Assembly: GCA_037893245.1 (NCBI GenBank)
Contig: JBAIAA010000606.1
Coordinates: 620,001 to 684,000 of the forward strand
From: Crossaster papposus
Lineage: Eukaryota > Echinodermata > Asteroidea > Velatida > Solasteridae
Direction: 5' to 3'
DNA: 64,000 bases
Of this stretch, positions 50,651 to 63,727 are shown piece by piece (positions within the stretch are counted from its first letter, which is position 1; the number at the start of each line of letters is the position of its first letter). The notes beneath the pieces are model-generated. The model was not told where the DNA came from. It ran no database searches and worked only from the letters and a program-made list of their open reading frames with translations. The position numbers and the translations under genes are program-made.

Positions 50651-51759
50651 GTGTCTCTTCATATTCAAACAACGTTGAGGTTCGCAGCTCAGATATAAGT
50701 CGAGAAAATTATCCTCATTCTCAGCAATGTTTTGTTATGTGTATCTATGTACACGTGTATTGCCGCACTGGCCTATGTCGCCAGTGCCCTGACTCATGAG
50801 TCTCACAGTTTGGGTTCTTTCCATTGAGAAATTTGGCAATATTTTGGCTTAGATGTCGAGCTGGAGAGTGTCTCTTCATTCTCGAACAACGTTGAGGTTC
50901 GCAGCTAAGATATAAGTCGAGAAAATTATCCTCATTCACAGCCACCTTTTCTGATGTGTATCTATGTACACGTGTATTGCCGCACTGGCCTATGTTGCCA
51001 GTGCCCTGACGCATGAGTCTCACAGTTTGGGTTCTTTCCATTGAGAAATTTGGCAATATTTTGGCTCAGATGTCGAGCTGGTGAGTGTCTCTTCATTCTC
51101 GAACAACGTTGAGGTTCGCAGCTCAGATATAAGTCGAGAAAATTATCCTCATTCGCAGCCACCTTTTCTGATGTGTATCTATGTACATGTGTATTGCCGC
51201 ACTGGCCTATGTCGCCAATGCCCTGACTCATGAGTCTCACAGTTTGGGTTCTTTCCATTGAGAAATTTGGCAATATTTTGGCTCAGATGTCGAGCTGGTG
51301 AGTGTCTCTTCATTCTCAAACAACTTTGAGGTTCGCAGCTCAAATATAAGTCGAGAAAATTATCCTCATTCGCAGCCATGTTTTTTTATGTGTATCTATG
51401 TACACATGTATTGCCGCACTGGCCTATGTCGCCAGTGCCCTGACTCATGAGTCTCACAGTTTGGGTTCTTTCCTTTGAGGAATTTGGCAATATTTTGGCT
51501 CAGATGTCGAGCTGGAGAGTGTCTCTTCATTCTCGAACAACGTTGAGGTTCGCAGCTCAGATACAAGTCGAAAAAATTATCCTCATTCGCAGCCATGTTT
51601 TCTTATGTGTATCTATGTACACGTGTATTGCCGCATAGGCCTATGTCGCCAGTGCCCTGACGCATGAGTCTCACAGTTTGGGTTCTTTCTATTGAGAAAT
51701 TTGGCAATATTTTGACTCAGATGTCGAGCTGGTGAGTGTCTCTACATTCTCGACCAACG
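50651..51759 (+). repeat. Ordinary satellite monomers
   Basis: About five units with no gene. They resemble the units near 35546-35960 (GAAAATTATCCTCATTCACAG followed by CACCTTTTC) and then those near 42040-42260 (TTTGAGGAATTTGG near 51474). I see nothing else in this stretch. Confidence 0.8.
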
Positions 51760-53338
51760 TTGAGGTTCGCAGCTCAGATATAAGTCTAGAAAATTATCCT
51801 CATTCGCAGCCATGTTTTCTTATGTGTATCTATGTTCACGTGTATTGCCGCATTGGCCTATGTCGCCAGTGCCCTGACGCATGAGTCTCACAGTTTGGGT
51901 CCTTTCCATTGAGAAAGTTGGCAATATTTTGGCTCAGATGTCGAGCTGGTGAGTATCTCTTTATTCTCGAACAACATTGAGGTTCGCAGCTAAGATATAA
52001 GTCGAGAAAATTATCCTCATTCGCAGCCACCTTTTCTGATGTGTATGTTTGTACACTTGTATTGCCGCATAGGCCTATGCCGCCAGTGGCCTGACGCATG
52101 AGTCTCATAGTATGGGTTCTTTATATTGATAAATTTGGCAATATTTTGGCTCAGATGTCGAGCTGGTGAGTGTCTCTTCATTCTCGAACAACGTTGAGGT
52201 TCGCAGCTCAGATATAAGTCGAGAAAATTATCCTCATTCGCAGCCACCTTTTGTTATGTGTATGTTTGTACACGTGTATTGCCGCATTGGCCTATGCCGT
52301 CAGTGCACTGACGCATGGGTCTCACGGTTTGTTTTTTTTCAAGTGAAAAATTTGGCAATATTTTAGCTCCGATGTTGAGCTGGTGAGTGTCTCTTCATTT
52401 TCAAACAACGTTGAGGTTTGCAGCTAAGATATAAGTCGAGAAAATTATCCTCATTCGCAGCCATGTTTTTTTATGTGTATCTATGTACACATGTATTGCC
52501 GCACTGGCCTATGTCGCCAGTGCCCTGACTCATGAGTCTCACAGTTTGGGTTCTTTCCTTTGAGGAATTTGGCAATATTTTGGCTCAGATGTCGAGCTGG
52601 AGAGTGTCTCTTCATTCTCGAACAACGTTGAGGTTCGCAGCTCAGATACAAGTCTAGAAAATTATCCTCATTCGCAGCCATGTTTTCTTATGTGTATCTA
52701 TGTTCACGTGTATTGCCGCATTGGCCTATGTCGCCAGTGCCCTGACGCATGAGTCTCACAGTTTGGGTCCTTTCCATTGAGAAAGTTGGCAATATTTTGG
52801 CTCAGATGTCGAGCTGGTGAGTATCTCTTTATTCTCGAACAACATTGAGGTTCGCAGCTAAGATATAAGTCGAGAAAATTATCCTCATTCCCAGCCACCT
52901 TTTCTGATGTGTATGTTTGTACACTTGTATTGCCGCATAGGCCTATGCCGCCAGTGGCCTGACGCATGAGTCTCATAGTATGGGTTCTTTATATTGATAA
53001 ATTTGGCAATATTTTGGCTCAGATGTCGAGCTGGTGAGTGTCTCTTCATTCTCGAACAACGTTGAGGTTCGCAGCTCAGATATAAGTCGAGAAAATTATC
53101 CTCATTCGCAGCCACCTTTTGTTATGTGTATGTTTGTACACGTGTATTGCCGCATTGGCCTATGCCGTCAGTGCACTGACGCATGGGTCTCACGGTTTGT
53201 TTTTTTTCAAGTTAAAAATTTGGCAATATTTTAGCTCCGATGTTGAGCTGGTGAGTGTCTCTTCATTTTCAAACAACGTTGAGGTTTGCAGCTAAGATAT
53301 AAGTCGAGAAAATTAACCTCATTCGCAGCCATGTTTTC
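51760..53338 (+). repeat. Four-monomer tandem duplication, 868 bp
   Basis: About 51760-52470 and 52628-53338 match at a shift of 868 bp (4 x 217). Both carry TATGTTCACGTG (which breaks the CACGTG-centred palindrome), GTCTAGAAAATT, TTTATATTGATAAATTTGG and CTCATAGTATGGG. The intervening unit (about 52471-52627) matches 51386-51542 at 1085 bp. The series is related to 42270-42840. Confidence 0.8.
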
Positions 53339-55399
53339 TTATGTGTATCTATGTACACGTGTATTGCCGCATTGGCCTATGTTGCCAGTGCCCTGACGCA
53401 TGAGTCTTACAGTTTGGGTTCTTTCCATTGAGAAATTTGGCAATATTTTGGCTCAGATGTCGAGCTGGTGAGTGTCTCTTCATTCTCGAACAACGTTAAG
53501 GTTCGCAGATCAGATATAAGTCGAGAAAATTATCCTCATTCGCAGCCACCTTTTCTGATGTGTATGTTTGTACACTTGTATTGCCGCATAGGCCTATGCC
53601 GCCAGTGCCCTGACGCATGGGTCACACGGTTTGGGTTCTTTCCAGTAAGAAATTTGGCAAAATTTTGGCTCAGATGTTGAGCTGGTGAGAATCTCTTCAT
53701 ATTCAAACAACGTTGAGGTTCGCAGCTCAGATATAAGTCGAGAAAATTATTATCATTCGCAGCCATGTTTTCTTATATGTATCTATGTACACGTGTATTT
53801 CCGCATTGGCCTATGTTGCCAGTGCCCTGACGCATGAGTCTCATAGTTTGGGTTCTTTCCATTGGGAAATTTGGCAATATTATGGCTCAGATGTTGAGCT
53901 GGAGAGTGTCTCTTCATTCTCGAACAACGTTGAGGTTTGCAGCTAAGATATAAGTCGAGAAAATTATCCTCATTCGCAGCCACCTTTTCTGATGTGTATG
54001 TTTGTACACGTGTATTGCCGCATAGGCCTATGCCGCCAGTGGCCTGACACATGAGTCTCACGGTTTGGGTTTTTTCCAGTGAGAAATTTGGCAATATTTT
54101 GGCTCAGATGTTGAGCTGGTGAAAGTCTCTTCATTCTCGAACAAAGTTGAGGCTCGCAGCTCAGATATAAGTCGAGAAAATTATCCTCATTCGCAGCAAT
54201 GTTTTCTTATGTGTATCTATGTACAAGTGTATTGCCGCACTGGCCTATGTCGCCAGTGCACTGACTCATGAGTCTCACAGTTTGGGTTCTTTCCATTGAG
54301 AAATTTGGCAATATTTTGGCTTAGATGTCGAGCTGGAGAGTGTCTCTTCATTATCGAACAACGTTGAGGTTCGCAGCTAAGATATAAGTCGTGAAAATTA
54401 TCCTCATTCGCAGCCACCTTTTCTTATGTGTATGTTTGTAAGAGGGAAATTGCCGCATTGGCCTATGCCGCCAGTGCCCTGACGCATGAGTCTCACAGTT
54501 TGGGTTCTTTCCATTGAGAAATTTGGCAATATTTTGGCTCAGATGTCGAGCTGGTGAGTGTCTCTTTATTCTCGAACAACATTGAGGTTCGCAGCTCAAA
54601 TATAAGTCGAGAAAATTATCCTCATTCGCAGCCACCTTTTCTGATGTGTATGTTTTTACACTTGTATTGCCGCATAGGCCTATGCCGTCAGTGCCCTGAC
54701 GCATGGTTCTCACGGTTTGGGTTGTTTACAGTGAGAAATTTGGCAATATTTTGGCTCCGATGTCGAGCTGGTGAGTGTCTCTTTATTTTCGAACAACGTT
54801 GAGGTTCGCAGCTCGGATATAAGTCGAGAAAATTATCCTCATTCGCAGCAATGTTTTCTTATGTGTATATATGTACACGTGTATTGCCGCACTAGCCTAT
54901 GTCGCCAGTGCCCTGACTCATGAGTCTCACAGTTTGGGTTCTTTCTATTGAGAAATTTGGCAATATTTTGACTCAGATGTCGAGCTGGAGAGTGTCTCTT
55001 CATTCTCGAACAACGTTGAGGTTCGCAGCTAAGATATAAGTCGAGAAAATTATCCTCATTCGCAGCCACCTTTTCTTATGTTTATGTTTGTACACGTGTA
55101 TTGCCGCATTGGCCTATGCCGCCAGTGCCCTGACGCATGAGTCTCACATTTTGGGTCCTTTCTATTGAGAAATTTGGCAATATTTTGACTCAGATGTCGA
55201 GCTGGTGAGTGTCTCTTCATTCTCGAACAACGTTGAGGTTCCCAGCTAAGATATAAGTCGAGAAAATAATCCTCATTCGCAGCCACTTTTTGTTATGTGT
55301 ATGTTTGTACACGTGTATTGCCGCATAGGCCTATGCCGCCAGTGCCCTGACGCATGAGTCTCACGGTTTGGGGTTTTTTCCAGTGAGAAATTTGGCAAT
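53339..55399 (+). repeat. Mosaic monomers, partly a copy of 45.5-46.3 kb
   Basis: No gene. Bases 53783-54540 are colinear with 45534-46290 at a shift of 8249 bp, including the block substitution at 54440. About 53400-53760 resembles 42980-43340. The units near 54900-55400 carry TTTTGACTCAG and TATGTTTATG variants that are rare elsewhere. Confidence 0.78.
54440..54449 (+). repeat. Block substitution, diverged third copy
   Basis: AAGAGGGAAA replaces the CACGTG palindrome. It differs by one base from the copies at 46191 and 47277, and sits in a segment colinear with the first of them at a shift of 8249 bp. Confidence 0.88.
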
Positions 55400-57135
55400 A
55401 TTTTGGCTCAGATGTCGAGCTGGTGAGTGTCTCTTCATTCTCGAACAAAGTTGAGGTTCGCAGCTCAGATATAAGTCGAGTAAATTACCCTCATTCGCAG
55501 CCATGTTTTCTTATGTGTATCTATGTACACGTGTATTGCCGCATTAGCCTATGTCGCCAGTGCCCTGACTCATGAGTCTCACAGTTTGGGTTCTTTCCAT
55601 TGAAAAATTTGGCAATATTTTGGCTTAGATGTCGAGCTGGTGAGTGTCTCTTCATTCTCGAACAACGTTGAGGTTCGCAGCTAAGATATAAGTCGAGAAA
55701 ATTATCCTCATTCGCAGCCACCTTTTCTTATGTGTATGTTTGTACACGTGTATTGCCGCATTGGCCTATACCGCCAGTGCCCTGACGCATGAGTCTCACA
55801 GTTTGGGTTCTTTCTATTGCGAAATTTGGCAATATTTTGGCTCCGATGTCGAGCTGGTGAGTGTCTCTTCTTTCTCGAACAACGTTGAGGTTCGCAGCTC
55901 AAATATAAGTCGAGAATATTATCCTCATTCGCAGCCATGTTTCCTTATGTGTATCTATGTACACGTGTATTGCCGCATTGGCCTAGGTTGCCAGTGCCCT
56001 GACGCATGAGTCTCACAGTTTGGGTTCTTTCCATTGATAAATTTGGCAATATTTTGGCTCAGATGTCGAGCTGGTGAGTGTCTCTTTATTCTGGAATAAC
56101 GTCGAGGTTCGCAGCTCAAATATAAGTCGAGAAAATTATCCTCATTCGCAGCCACCTTTTCTGATGTGTATGTTTGTACACTTGTATTGCCGCATAGGCC
56201 TATGGCGTCAGTGCCCTGACGCATGGGTCTCACGGCTTGGGTTTTTTACAGTGAGAAATTTGGCAATATTTTGGATCAGATGTCGAGCTGGTGAAAGTCT
56301 CTTCATTCTCGAACAAAGTTGAGGTTCGCAGCTCAGATATAAGTCGAGAAAATTACCCTCATTCGCAGCAATGTTTTCTTATGTGTATCTATGTACACGT
56401 GTATTGCCGCACTGGCCTATGTCGCCAGTGCCCTGACTCATGAGTCTCACAGTTTAGGTTCTTTCCATTGAAAAATTTGGCAATATTTTGGCTTAGATGT
56501 CGAGCTGGAGAGTGTCTCTTTATTCTTGAACAACGTTGAGGTTCGCAGCTAAGATATAAGTCGAGAAAATTATCCTCATTCGCAGCCACCTTTTCTTTTG
56601 TGTATGTTTGTACACGTGTATTGCCGCATTGGCCTATACCGCCAGTGCCCTGACGCATGAGTCTCACAGTTTGGGTTCTTTCTATTGCGAAATTTGGCAA
56701 TATTTTGGCTCCGATGTCGAGCTGGTGAGTGTCTCTTCTTTCTCGAACAACGTTGAGGTTCGCAGCTCAAATATAAGTCGAGAAAATTATCTTCATTCGC
56801 AGCCATGTTTTCTTATGTGTATCTATGTACACGTGTATTGCCGCATTGGCCTATGTTGCCAGTGCCCTGACGCATGAGTCTCACAGTTTGGGTTCTTTCC
56901 ATTGATAAATTTGGCAATATTTTGGCTCAGATGTCGAGCTGGTGAGTGTCTCTTTATTCTCGAATAACGTTGAGGTTCGCAGCTCAAATATAAGTCGAGA
57001 AAATTATCCTCATTCGCAGCCACCTTTTCTGATGTGTATGTTTGTACACTTGTATTGCCGCATAGGCCTATGGCGTCAGTGCCCTGACGCATGGGTCTCA
57101 CGGCTTGGGTTTTTTACAGTGAGAAATTTGGCAAT
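55400..57135 (+). repeat. Four-monomer tandem duplication, 868 bp
   Basis: About 55400-56267 and 56268-57135 match at a shift of 868 bp. Shared rare words are TTCTATTGCGAAATTTGG, CTCTTCTTTCTCG, GGCCTATACCGCC, TATGGCGTCAGTG and CTCACGGCTTGGG. Differences include GAATATTATCC against GAAAATTATCT near 55915 and 56783. The pair differs at more sites than the 1302-bp pair, so it is probably older. Confidence 0.83.
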
Positions 57136-58849
57136 ATTTTGGCTCCGATGTCGAGCTGGTGAGTGTCTCTTCATTCTCGAACAACGTTGAGGTTCGCAGC
57201 TCGGATATAAGTCGAGAAAATTATCCTCATTCGCAGCCATGTTTTCTTATATGTATCTATGTACACGTGTATTGCCGCATTGGCCTATGTCGCCAGTGCC
57301 CTGACGCATGAGTCTCACAGTTTTGGTTCTTTCCATTGAGAAATGTGGCAATATTTTGGCTCAGATGTCGAGCTGGTGAGTATCTCTTCATTCTGGAACA
57401 ACGTTGAGGTTCCCAGCTCAAATATAAGTCGAGAAAATTATCCTCATTCGCAGCCATGTTTTCTTATATGTATCTATGTACACGTGTATTGCCGCATTGG
57501 CCTATGTCGCCAGTGCCCTGACGCATGAGTCTCACGGTTTGGGTTTTTTTCCAGTGAGAAATTTGGCAATATTTTGGCTCAGATGTTGAGCTGGTAAGTG
57601 TCTCTTCATTTTAAAACAACGTTGAGGTTTGCAGCTAAGATATAAGTCGAGAAAATTATCCTCATTCGCAGCCACCTTTTCTGATGTGTATGTTTGTACA
57701 CGTGTATTGCCGCATAGGCCTATGCCGCCAGTGGCCTGACGCATGAGTCTCACAGTTTGGGTTTTTTCCAGTGAGAAATTTGGCAATATTTTGGCTTAGA
57801 TGTCGAGCTGATGAGTGTCTCTTCATTCTCGAACAAAGTTGAGGTTCGCAGCTCAGATATAAGTCGAGAAAATTATCCTCATTCGCAGCAATGTTTTCTT
57901 ATGTGTATCTATGTACACGTGTATTGCCGCACTGGCCTATGTCGCCAGTGCCCTGACTCATGAGTCTCACAGTTTGGGTTCTTTCCATTGAGAAATTTGG
58001 CAATATTTTGGCTTAGATGTCGAGCTGGAGAGTGTCTCTTCATTCTCGAACAACGTTGAGGTTCGCAGCTAAGATATAAGTCGAGACAATTATCCTCATT
58101 CACAGCCACCTTTTCTTATGTGTATGTTTGTACACGTGTATTGCCGCATTGGCCTATGCCGCCAGTGCCCTGACGCATGAGTCTCACAGTTTGGGTTTTT
58201 TCCCTTGAGAAATTTGGCAATATTTTGGCTTAGATGTCGAGCTGGTGAGTGTCTCTTCATTCTCGAACAAAGTTAAGGTTCGCAGCTCAGATATAAGTCG
58301 AGAAAATTATCCTCATTCGCAGCAATGTTTTCTGATGTGTATGTTTGTACACTTGTATTGCCGCATAGGCCTATGGCGCCAGTGCCCTGACGCATGGGTC
58401 TCACGGTTTGGGTTCTTTCCAGTGAGAAATTTGGCAAAATTTTGGCTCAGATGTTGAGCTGGTGAGGGTCTCTTCATATTCAAACAACGTTGAGGTTCGC
58501 AGCTCAGATATAAGTCGAGAAAATTATCCTCATTCGCAGCCATGTTTTCTTATATGTATCTATGTACACGTGTATTTCCGCATTGGCCTATGTCGCCAGT
58601 GCCCTGACGCATGAGTCTCATAGTTTGGGTTCTTTCCATTGGGAAATTTGGCAATATTATGGCTCAGATGTTGAGCTGGAGAGTGTCTCTTCATTTTCAA
58701 ACAACGTTGAGGTTTGCAGCTAAGATATAAGTCTAGAAAATTATCCTCATTCGCAGCCATGTTTTCTTATGTGTATATATGTACACGTGTATTGCCGCAT
58801 TGGTCTATGTCGCCAGTGCCCTGACGCATGAGTCTCACAGTTTGGGTCC
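57136..58849 (+). repeat. Ordinary satellite monomers
   Basis: About eight units with no gene. About 58310-58700 resembles 43110-43500 (GGTGAGGGTCTC and CATTGGGAAATTTGG). One unit has a GGTAAGTGTC variant near 57592. I see nothing else in this stretch. Confidence 0.78.
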
Positions 58850-60161
58850 TTTCCATTGAGAAAGTTGGCAATATTTTGGTTCAGATATTGAGCTGGTGAG
58901 TATCTCTTCATTCTCGAACAACGTTGAGGTTCGCAGCTCAGATATAAGTCGAGAAAAGTATCCTCATTCGCAGCCACCTTTTGTTATGTGTATGTTTGTA
59001 CACGTGTATTGCCGCATTGGCCTATGTCGCCAGTGCCCTGACGCATGAGTCTCACGGTTTGGTTTTTTTTACAGTGAGAAATTTGGCAATATTTTGGCTC
59101 AGATGTTGAGCTGGTGAGTGTCTCTTCATTTTCAAACAACGTTGAGGTTTGCAGCTAAGATATAAGTCGAGAAAATTATCCTCATTCGCAGCCACCTTTT
59201 TCTCATTTGTATGTTTGTACACGTGTATTGCTGCATAGGCCTATGCCGCCAGTGGCCTGACGCTTGAGTCTCACGGTTTGGGTTTTTTCCAGCGAGAAAT
59301 TTGGCAATATTTTGGCTTAGATGTCGAGCTGGTGAGTGTCTCTTCATTCTCGAACAAAGTTGAGGTTCGCAGCTCAGATATAAGTCGAGAAAATTATCCT
59401 CATTCGCAGCAATGTTTTCTTATGTGTATCTATGTACACGTGTATTGCCGCACTGGCCTATGTCGCCAGTGCCCTGACTCATGAGTCTCACAGTTTGGGT
59501 TCTATCCATTGAGAAATTTGGCAATATTGTGTCTTAGATGTCGAGCTGGAGAGTGTCTCTTCATTTTCAAACAACGTTGAGGTTTGCAGCTAAGATATAA
59601 GTCGAGAACATTATCCTCATTCGCAGCCACCTTTTCTCATGTGTATGTTTGTACACGTGTATTGCTGCATAGGCCTATGCCGCCAGTGGCCTGACGCTTG
59701 AGTCTCACGGTTTGGGTTTTTTCCAGTGAGAAATTTGGCAATATTTTGGCTCAGATGTCGAGCTGGAGAGTGTCTCTTCATTTTCGAACAACGTTGAGGT
59801 TCGCAGCTAAGATATAAGTCGAGAAAATTATCCTCATTCACAGCCACCTTTTCTTATATGTATGTTTGTACACGTGTATTGCCGCATTGGCCTATGCCGC
59901 CAGTGCCCTGACGCATGAGTCTCACAGTTTGGGTTCTTTCTATTGAGAAATTTGGCAATATTTTGGCTCCGATGTCGAGCTGGTGAGTGTCTCTTCATTC
60001 TCGAACAACGTTGAGGTTCGCAGCTCAAATATAAGTCGAGAAAATTATCCTCATTCGCAGCCATGTTTTCTTATGTGTATCTATGCACACGTGTATTGCC
60101 GCATTGGCCTATGTTGCCAGTGCCCTGACGCATGAGTCTCACAGTTTGGGTTCTTTCCATT

Positions 60162-60316
60162 GAGAAATTTGGCAATATTTAAGATATAAGTCGAGAAAAT
60201 TATCCTCATTCACAGCCACCTTTTCTTATGTGTATGTTTGTACACGTGTATTGCCGCATTGGCCTATGCCGCCAGTGCCCTGACGCATGAGTCTCACAGT
60301 TTGGGTTTTTTCCCTT
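60162..60316 (+). repeat. Truncated monomer (155 bp, 62-bp deletion)
   Basis: The text runs GGCAATATTT directly into AAGATATAAG at 60180/60181. Monomer positions 20-81 are missing, which removes TGGCTCAGATG, the splice-donor-like site, CAACGTTG and GGTTCGCAGC. Both sides of the junction are AT-rich, consistent with slippage or end joining. Confidence 0.93.
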
Positions 60317-63300
60317 GAGAAATTTGGCAATATTTTGGCTTAGGTGTCGAGCTGGTGAGTGTCTCTTCATTCTCGAACAAAGTTGAGGTTCGCAGCTCAG
60401 ATATAAGTCGAGAAAATTATCCTCATTCGCAGCAATGTTTTGTTATGTGTATCTATGTACACGTGTATTGCCGCACTGGCCTATGTCGCCAGTGCCCTGA
60501 CTCATGAGTCTCACAGTTTGGGTTCTTTCCATTGAGAAATTTGGCAATAATTTGGCTTAGATGTCGAGCTGGAGAGTGTCTCTTCATTCTCGAACAACGT
60601 TGAGGTTCGCAGCTCAGATACAAGTCGAAAACATTATCCTCATTCGCAGCCATGTTTTCTTATGTGTATCTATGTACACGTGTATTGCCGCATTGGCCTA
60701 TGCCGCCAGTGCCCTGACGCATGAGTCTCACAGTTTCGGTTCTTTCTATTGAGAAATTTGGAAATATTTTGGCTCCGATGTCGAGCTGGTGAGTGTCTCT
60801 TCATTTTCAAACAACGTTGAGGTTTGCAGCTAAGATATAAGTCGAGAAAATTATCCTCATTCGCAGCAATGTTTTCTTATGTGTATCTATGTACACGTGT
60901 ATTGCCGCACTGGCCTATGTTGCCAGTGCCCTGACGCATGAGTCTCACAGTTTGGGTTCTTTCCATTGAGAAATTTGGCAATATTTTGGCTCAGATGTCG
61001 AGCTGGTGAGTGTCTCTTCATTCTCAAACAACTTTGAGGTTCGCAGCTCAAATATAAGTCGAGAAAATTATCCTCATTCGCAGCCATGTTTTTGTATGTG
61101 TATCTATGTACACATGTATTGCCGCACTGGCCTATGTCGCCAGTGCCCTGACTCATGAGTCTCACAGTTTGGGTTCTTTCCATTGAGGAATTTGGCAATA
61201 TTTTGGCTCAGATGTCGAGCTGGAGAGTGTCTCTTCATTCTCGAACAACGTTGAGGTTCGCAGCTCAGATACAAGTCGAAAAAATTATCCTCATTCGCAG
61301 CCATGTTTTCTTATGTGTATCTATGTACACGTGTATTGCCGCATAGGCCTATGTCGCCAGTGCCCTGACGCATGAGTCTCACAGTTTGGGTCCTTTCCAT
61401 TGAGAAAGTTGGCAATATTTTGGCTCAGATGTCGAGCTGGTGAGTATCTCTTCATTCTCGAACAACGTTGAGGTTCCCAGCTAAGATATAAGTCGAGAAA
61501 ATAATCCTCATTCGCAGCCACCTTTTCTGATGTGTATGTTTGTACACGTGTATTGCCGCATCGGCGTATGCCGCCATTGGCCTGACGCATGAATCTCATA
61601 GTTTGGGTTCTTTCCATTGAGAAATTTGGCAATATTTTGTCTCAGATGTCGAGCTGGTGAATGTCTCTTCATTCTCAAACAACGTTGAGGTTCGCAGCTC
61701 AGATATAAGTTGAGAAAATTATCCTCATTCGCAGCCACCTTTTGTTATGTGTATGTTTGTACACGTGTATTGCCGCATTGGCCTATGTCGCCAGTGCCCT
61801 GACGCATGAGTCTCACGGTTTGGGTTTTTTCCAGTGAGAAATTTGGCAATATTTTGGCTCAGATGTTGAGCTGGTGAGTGTCTCTTCATTTTCAAACAAC
61901 GTTGAGGTTGCAGCTAAGATATAAGTCGAGAAAATTATCCTCATTCGCAGCAATGTTTTCTTATGTGTATCTATGTACACGTGTATTGCCGCACTGGCCT
62001 ATGTTGCCAGTGCCCTGACGCATGAGTCTCACAGTTTGGGTTCTATCCATTGAGAAATTTGGCAATATTTTGGCTTAGATGTCGAGCTGGAGAGTGTCTC
62101 TTCATTTTCAAACAACGTTGAGGTTTGCAGCTAAGATATAAGTCGAGAAAATTATCCTCATTCGCAGCCACCTTTTCTCATGTGTATGTTTGTACACGTG
62201 TATTGCTGCATAGGCCTATGCCGCCAGTGGCCTGACGCTTGAGTCTCACGGTTTGGGTTTTTTCCATTGAGAAAGTTGGCAATATTTTGGTTCAGATATT
62301 GAGCTGGTGAGTATCTCTTCATTCTCGAACAACGTTGAGGTTCGCAGCTCAAATATAAGTCGAGAAAAGTATCCTCATTCGCAGCCACCTTTTGTTATGT
62401 GTATGTTTGTACACGTGTATTGCCGCATTGGCCTATGTCGCCAGTGCCCTGACGCATGAGTCTCACGGTTTGGTTTTTTTTACAGTGAGAAATTTGGCAA
62501 TATTTTGTCTCAGATGTTGAGCTGGTGAGTGTCTCTTCATTTTCAAACAACGTTGAGGTTTGCAGCTAAGATATAAGTCGAGAAAATTATCCTCATTCGC
62601 AGCCATCTTTTTCTCATTTGTATGTTTGTACACGTGTATTGCTGCATAGGCCTATGCCGCCAGTGGCCTGACGCTTGAGTCTCACGGTTTGGGTTTTTTC
62701 CAGCGAGAAATTTGGCAATATTTTGGCTTAGATGTCGAGCTGGTGAGTGTCTCTTCATTCTCGAACAAAGTTGAGGTTCGCAGCTCAGATATAAGTCGAG
62801 AAAATTATCCTCATTCGCAGCAATGTTTTCTTATGTGTATCTATGTACACGTGTATTGCCGCACTGGCCTATGTCGCCAGTGCCCTGACTCATGAGTCTC
62901 ACAGTTTGGGTTCTATCCATTGAGAAATTTGGCAATATTGTGGCTTAGATGTCGAGCTGGAGAGTGTCTCTTCATTTTCAAACAACGTTGAGGTTTGCAG
63001 CTAAGATATAAGTCGAGAAAATTATCCTCATTCGCAGCCACCTTTTCTCATGTGTATGTTTGTACACGTGTATTGCTGCATAGGCCTATGCCGCCAGTGG
63101 CCTGACGCTTGAGTCTCACGGTTTGGGTTTTTTCCAGTGAGAAATTTGGCAATATTTTGGCTCAGATGTCGAGCTGGAGAGTGTCTCTTCATTTTTGAAC
63201 AACGTTGAGGTTCGCAGCTAAGATATAAGTCGAGAAAATTATCCTCATTCACAGCCACCTTTTCTTATATGTATGTTTGTACACGTGTATTGCCGCATTG

Positions 63301-63572
63301 GCCTATGCCGCCAGTGCCCTGACGCATGAGTCTCACAGTTTGGGTTCTTTCTATTGAGAAATTTGGCAATATTTTGGATCCGATGTCGAGCTGGTGAGTG
63401 TCTCTTCATTCTCGAACAACGTTGAGGTTCGCAGCTCAAATATAAGTCGAGAAAATTATCCTCATTCGCAGCCATGTTTTCTTATGTGTATCTATGTACA
63501 CGTGTATTGCCGCATTGGCCTATGTTGCCAGTGCCCTGACGCATGAGTCTCACAGTTTGGGTTCTTTCCATT

Positions 63573-63727
63573 GAGAAATTTGGCAATATTTAAGATATAA
63601 GTCAAGAAAATTATCCTCATTCACAGCCACCTTTTCTTATGTGTATGTTTGTACACGTGTATTGCCGCATTGGCCTATGCCGCCAGTGCCCTGACGCATG
63701 AGTCTCACAGTTTGGGTTTTTTCTCTT
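63573..63727 (+). repeat. Truncated monomer, second copy
   Basis: The same junction occurs at 63591/63592, exactly 3411 bp downstream of the first, with the same 155-bp length. It differs by GTCAAG in place of GTCGAG shortly after the junction. It was copied as part of the 3411-bp repeat, not formed independently. Confidence 0.93.
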
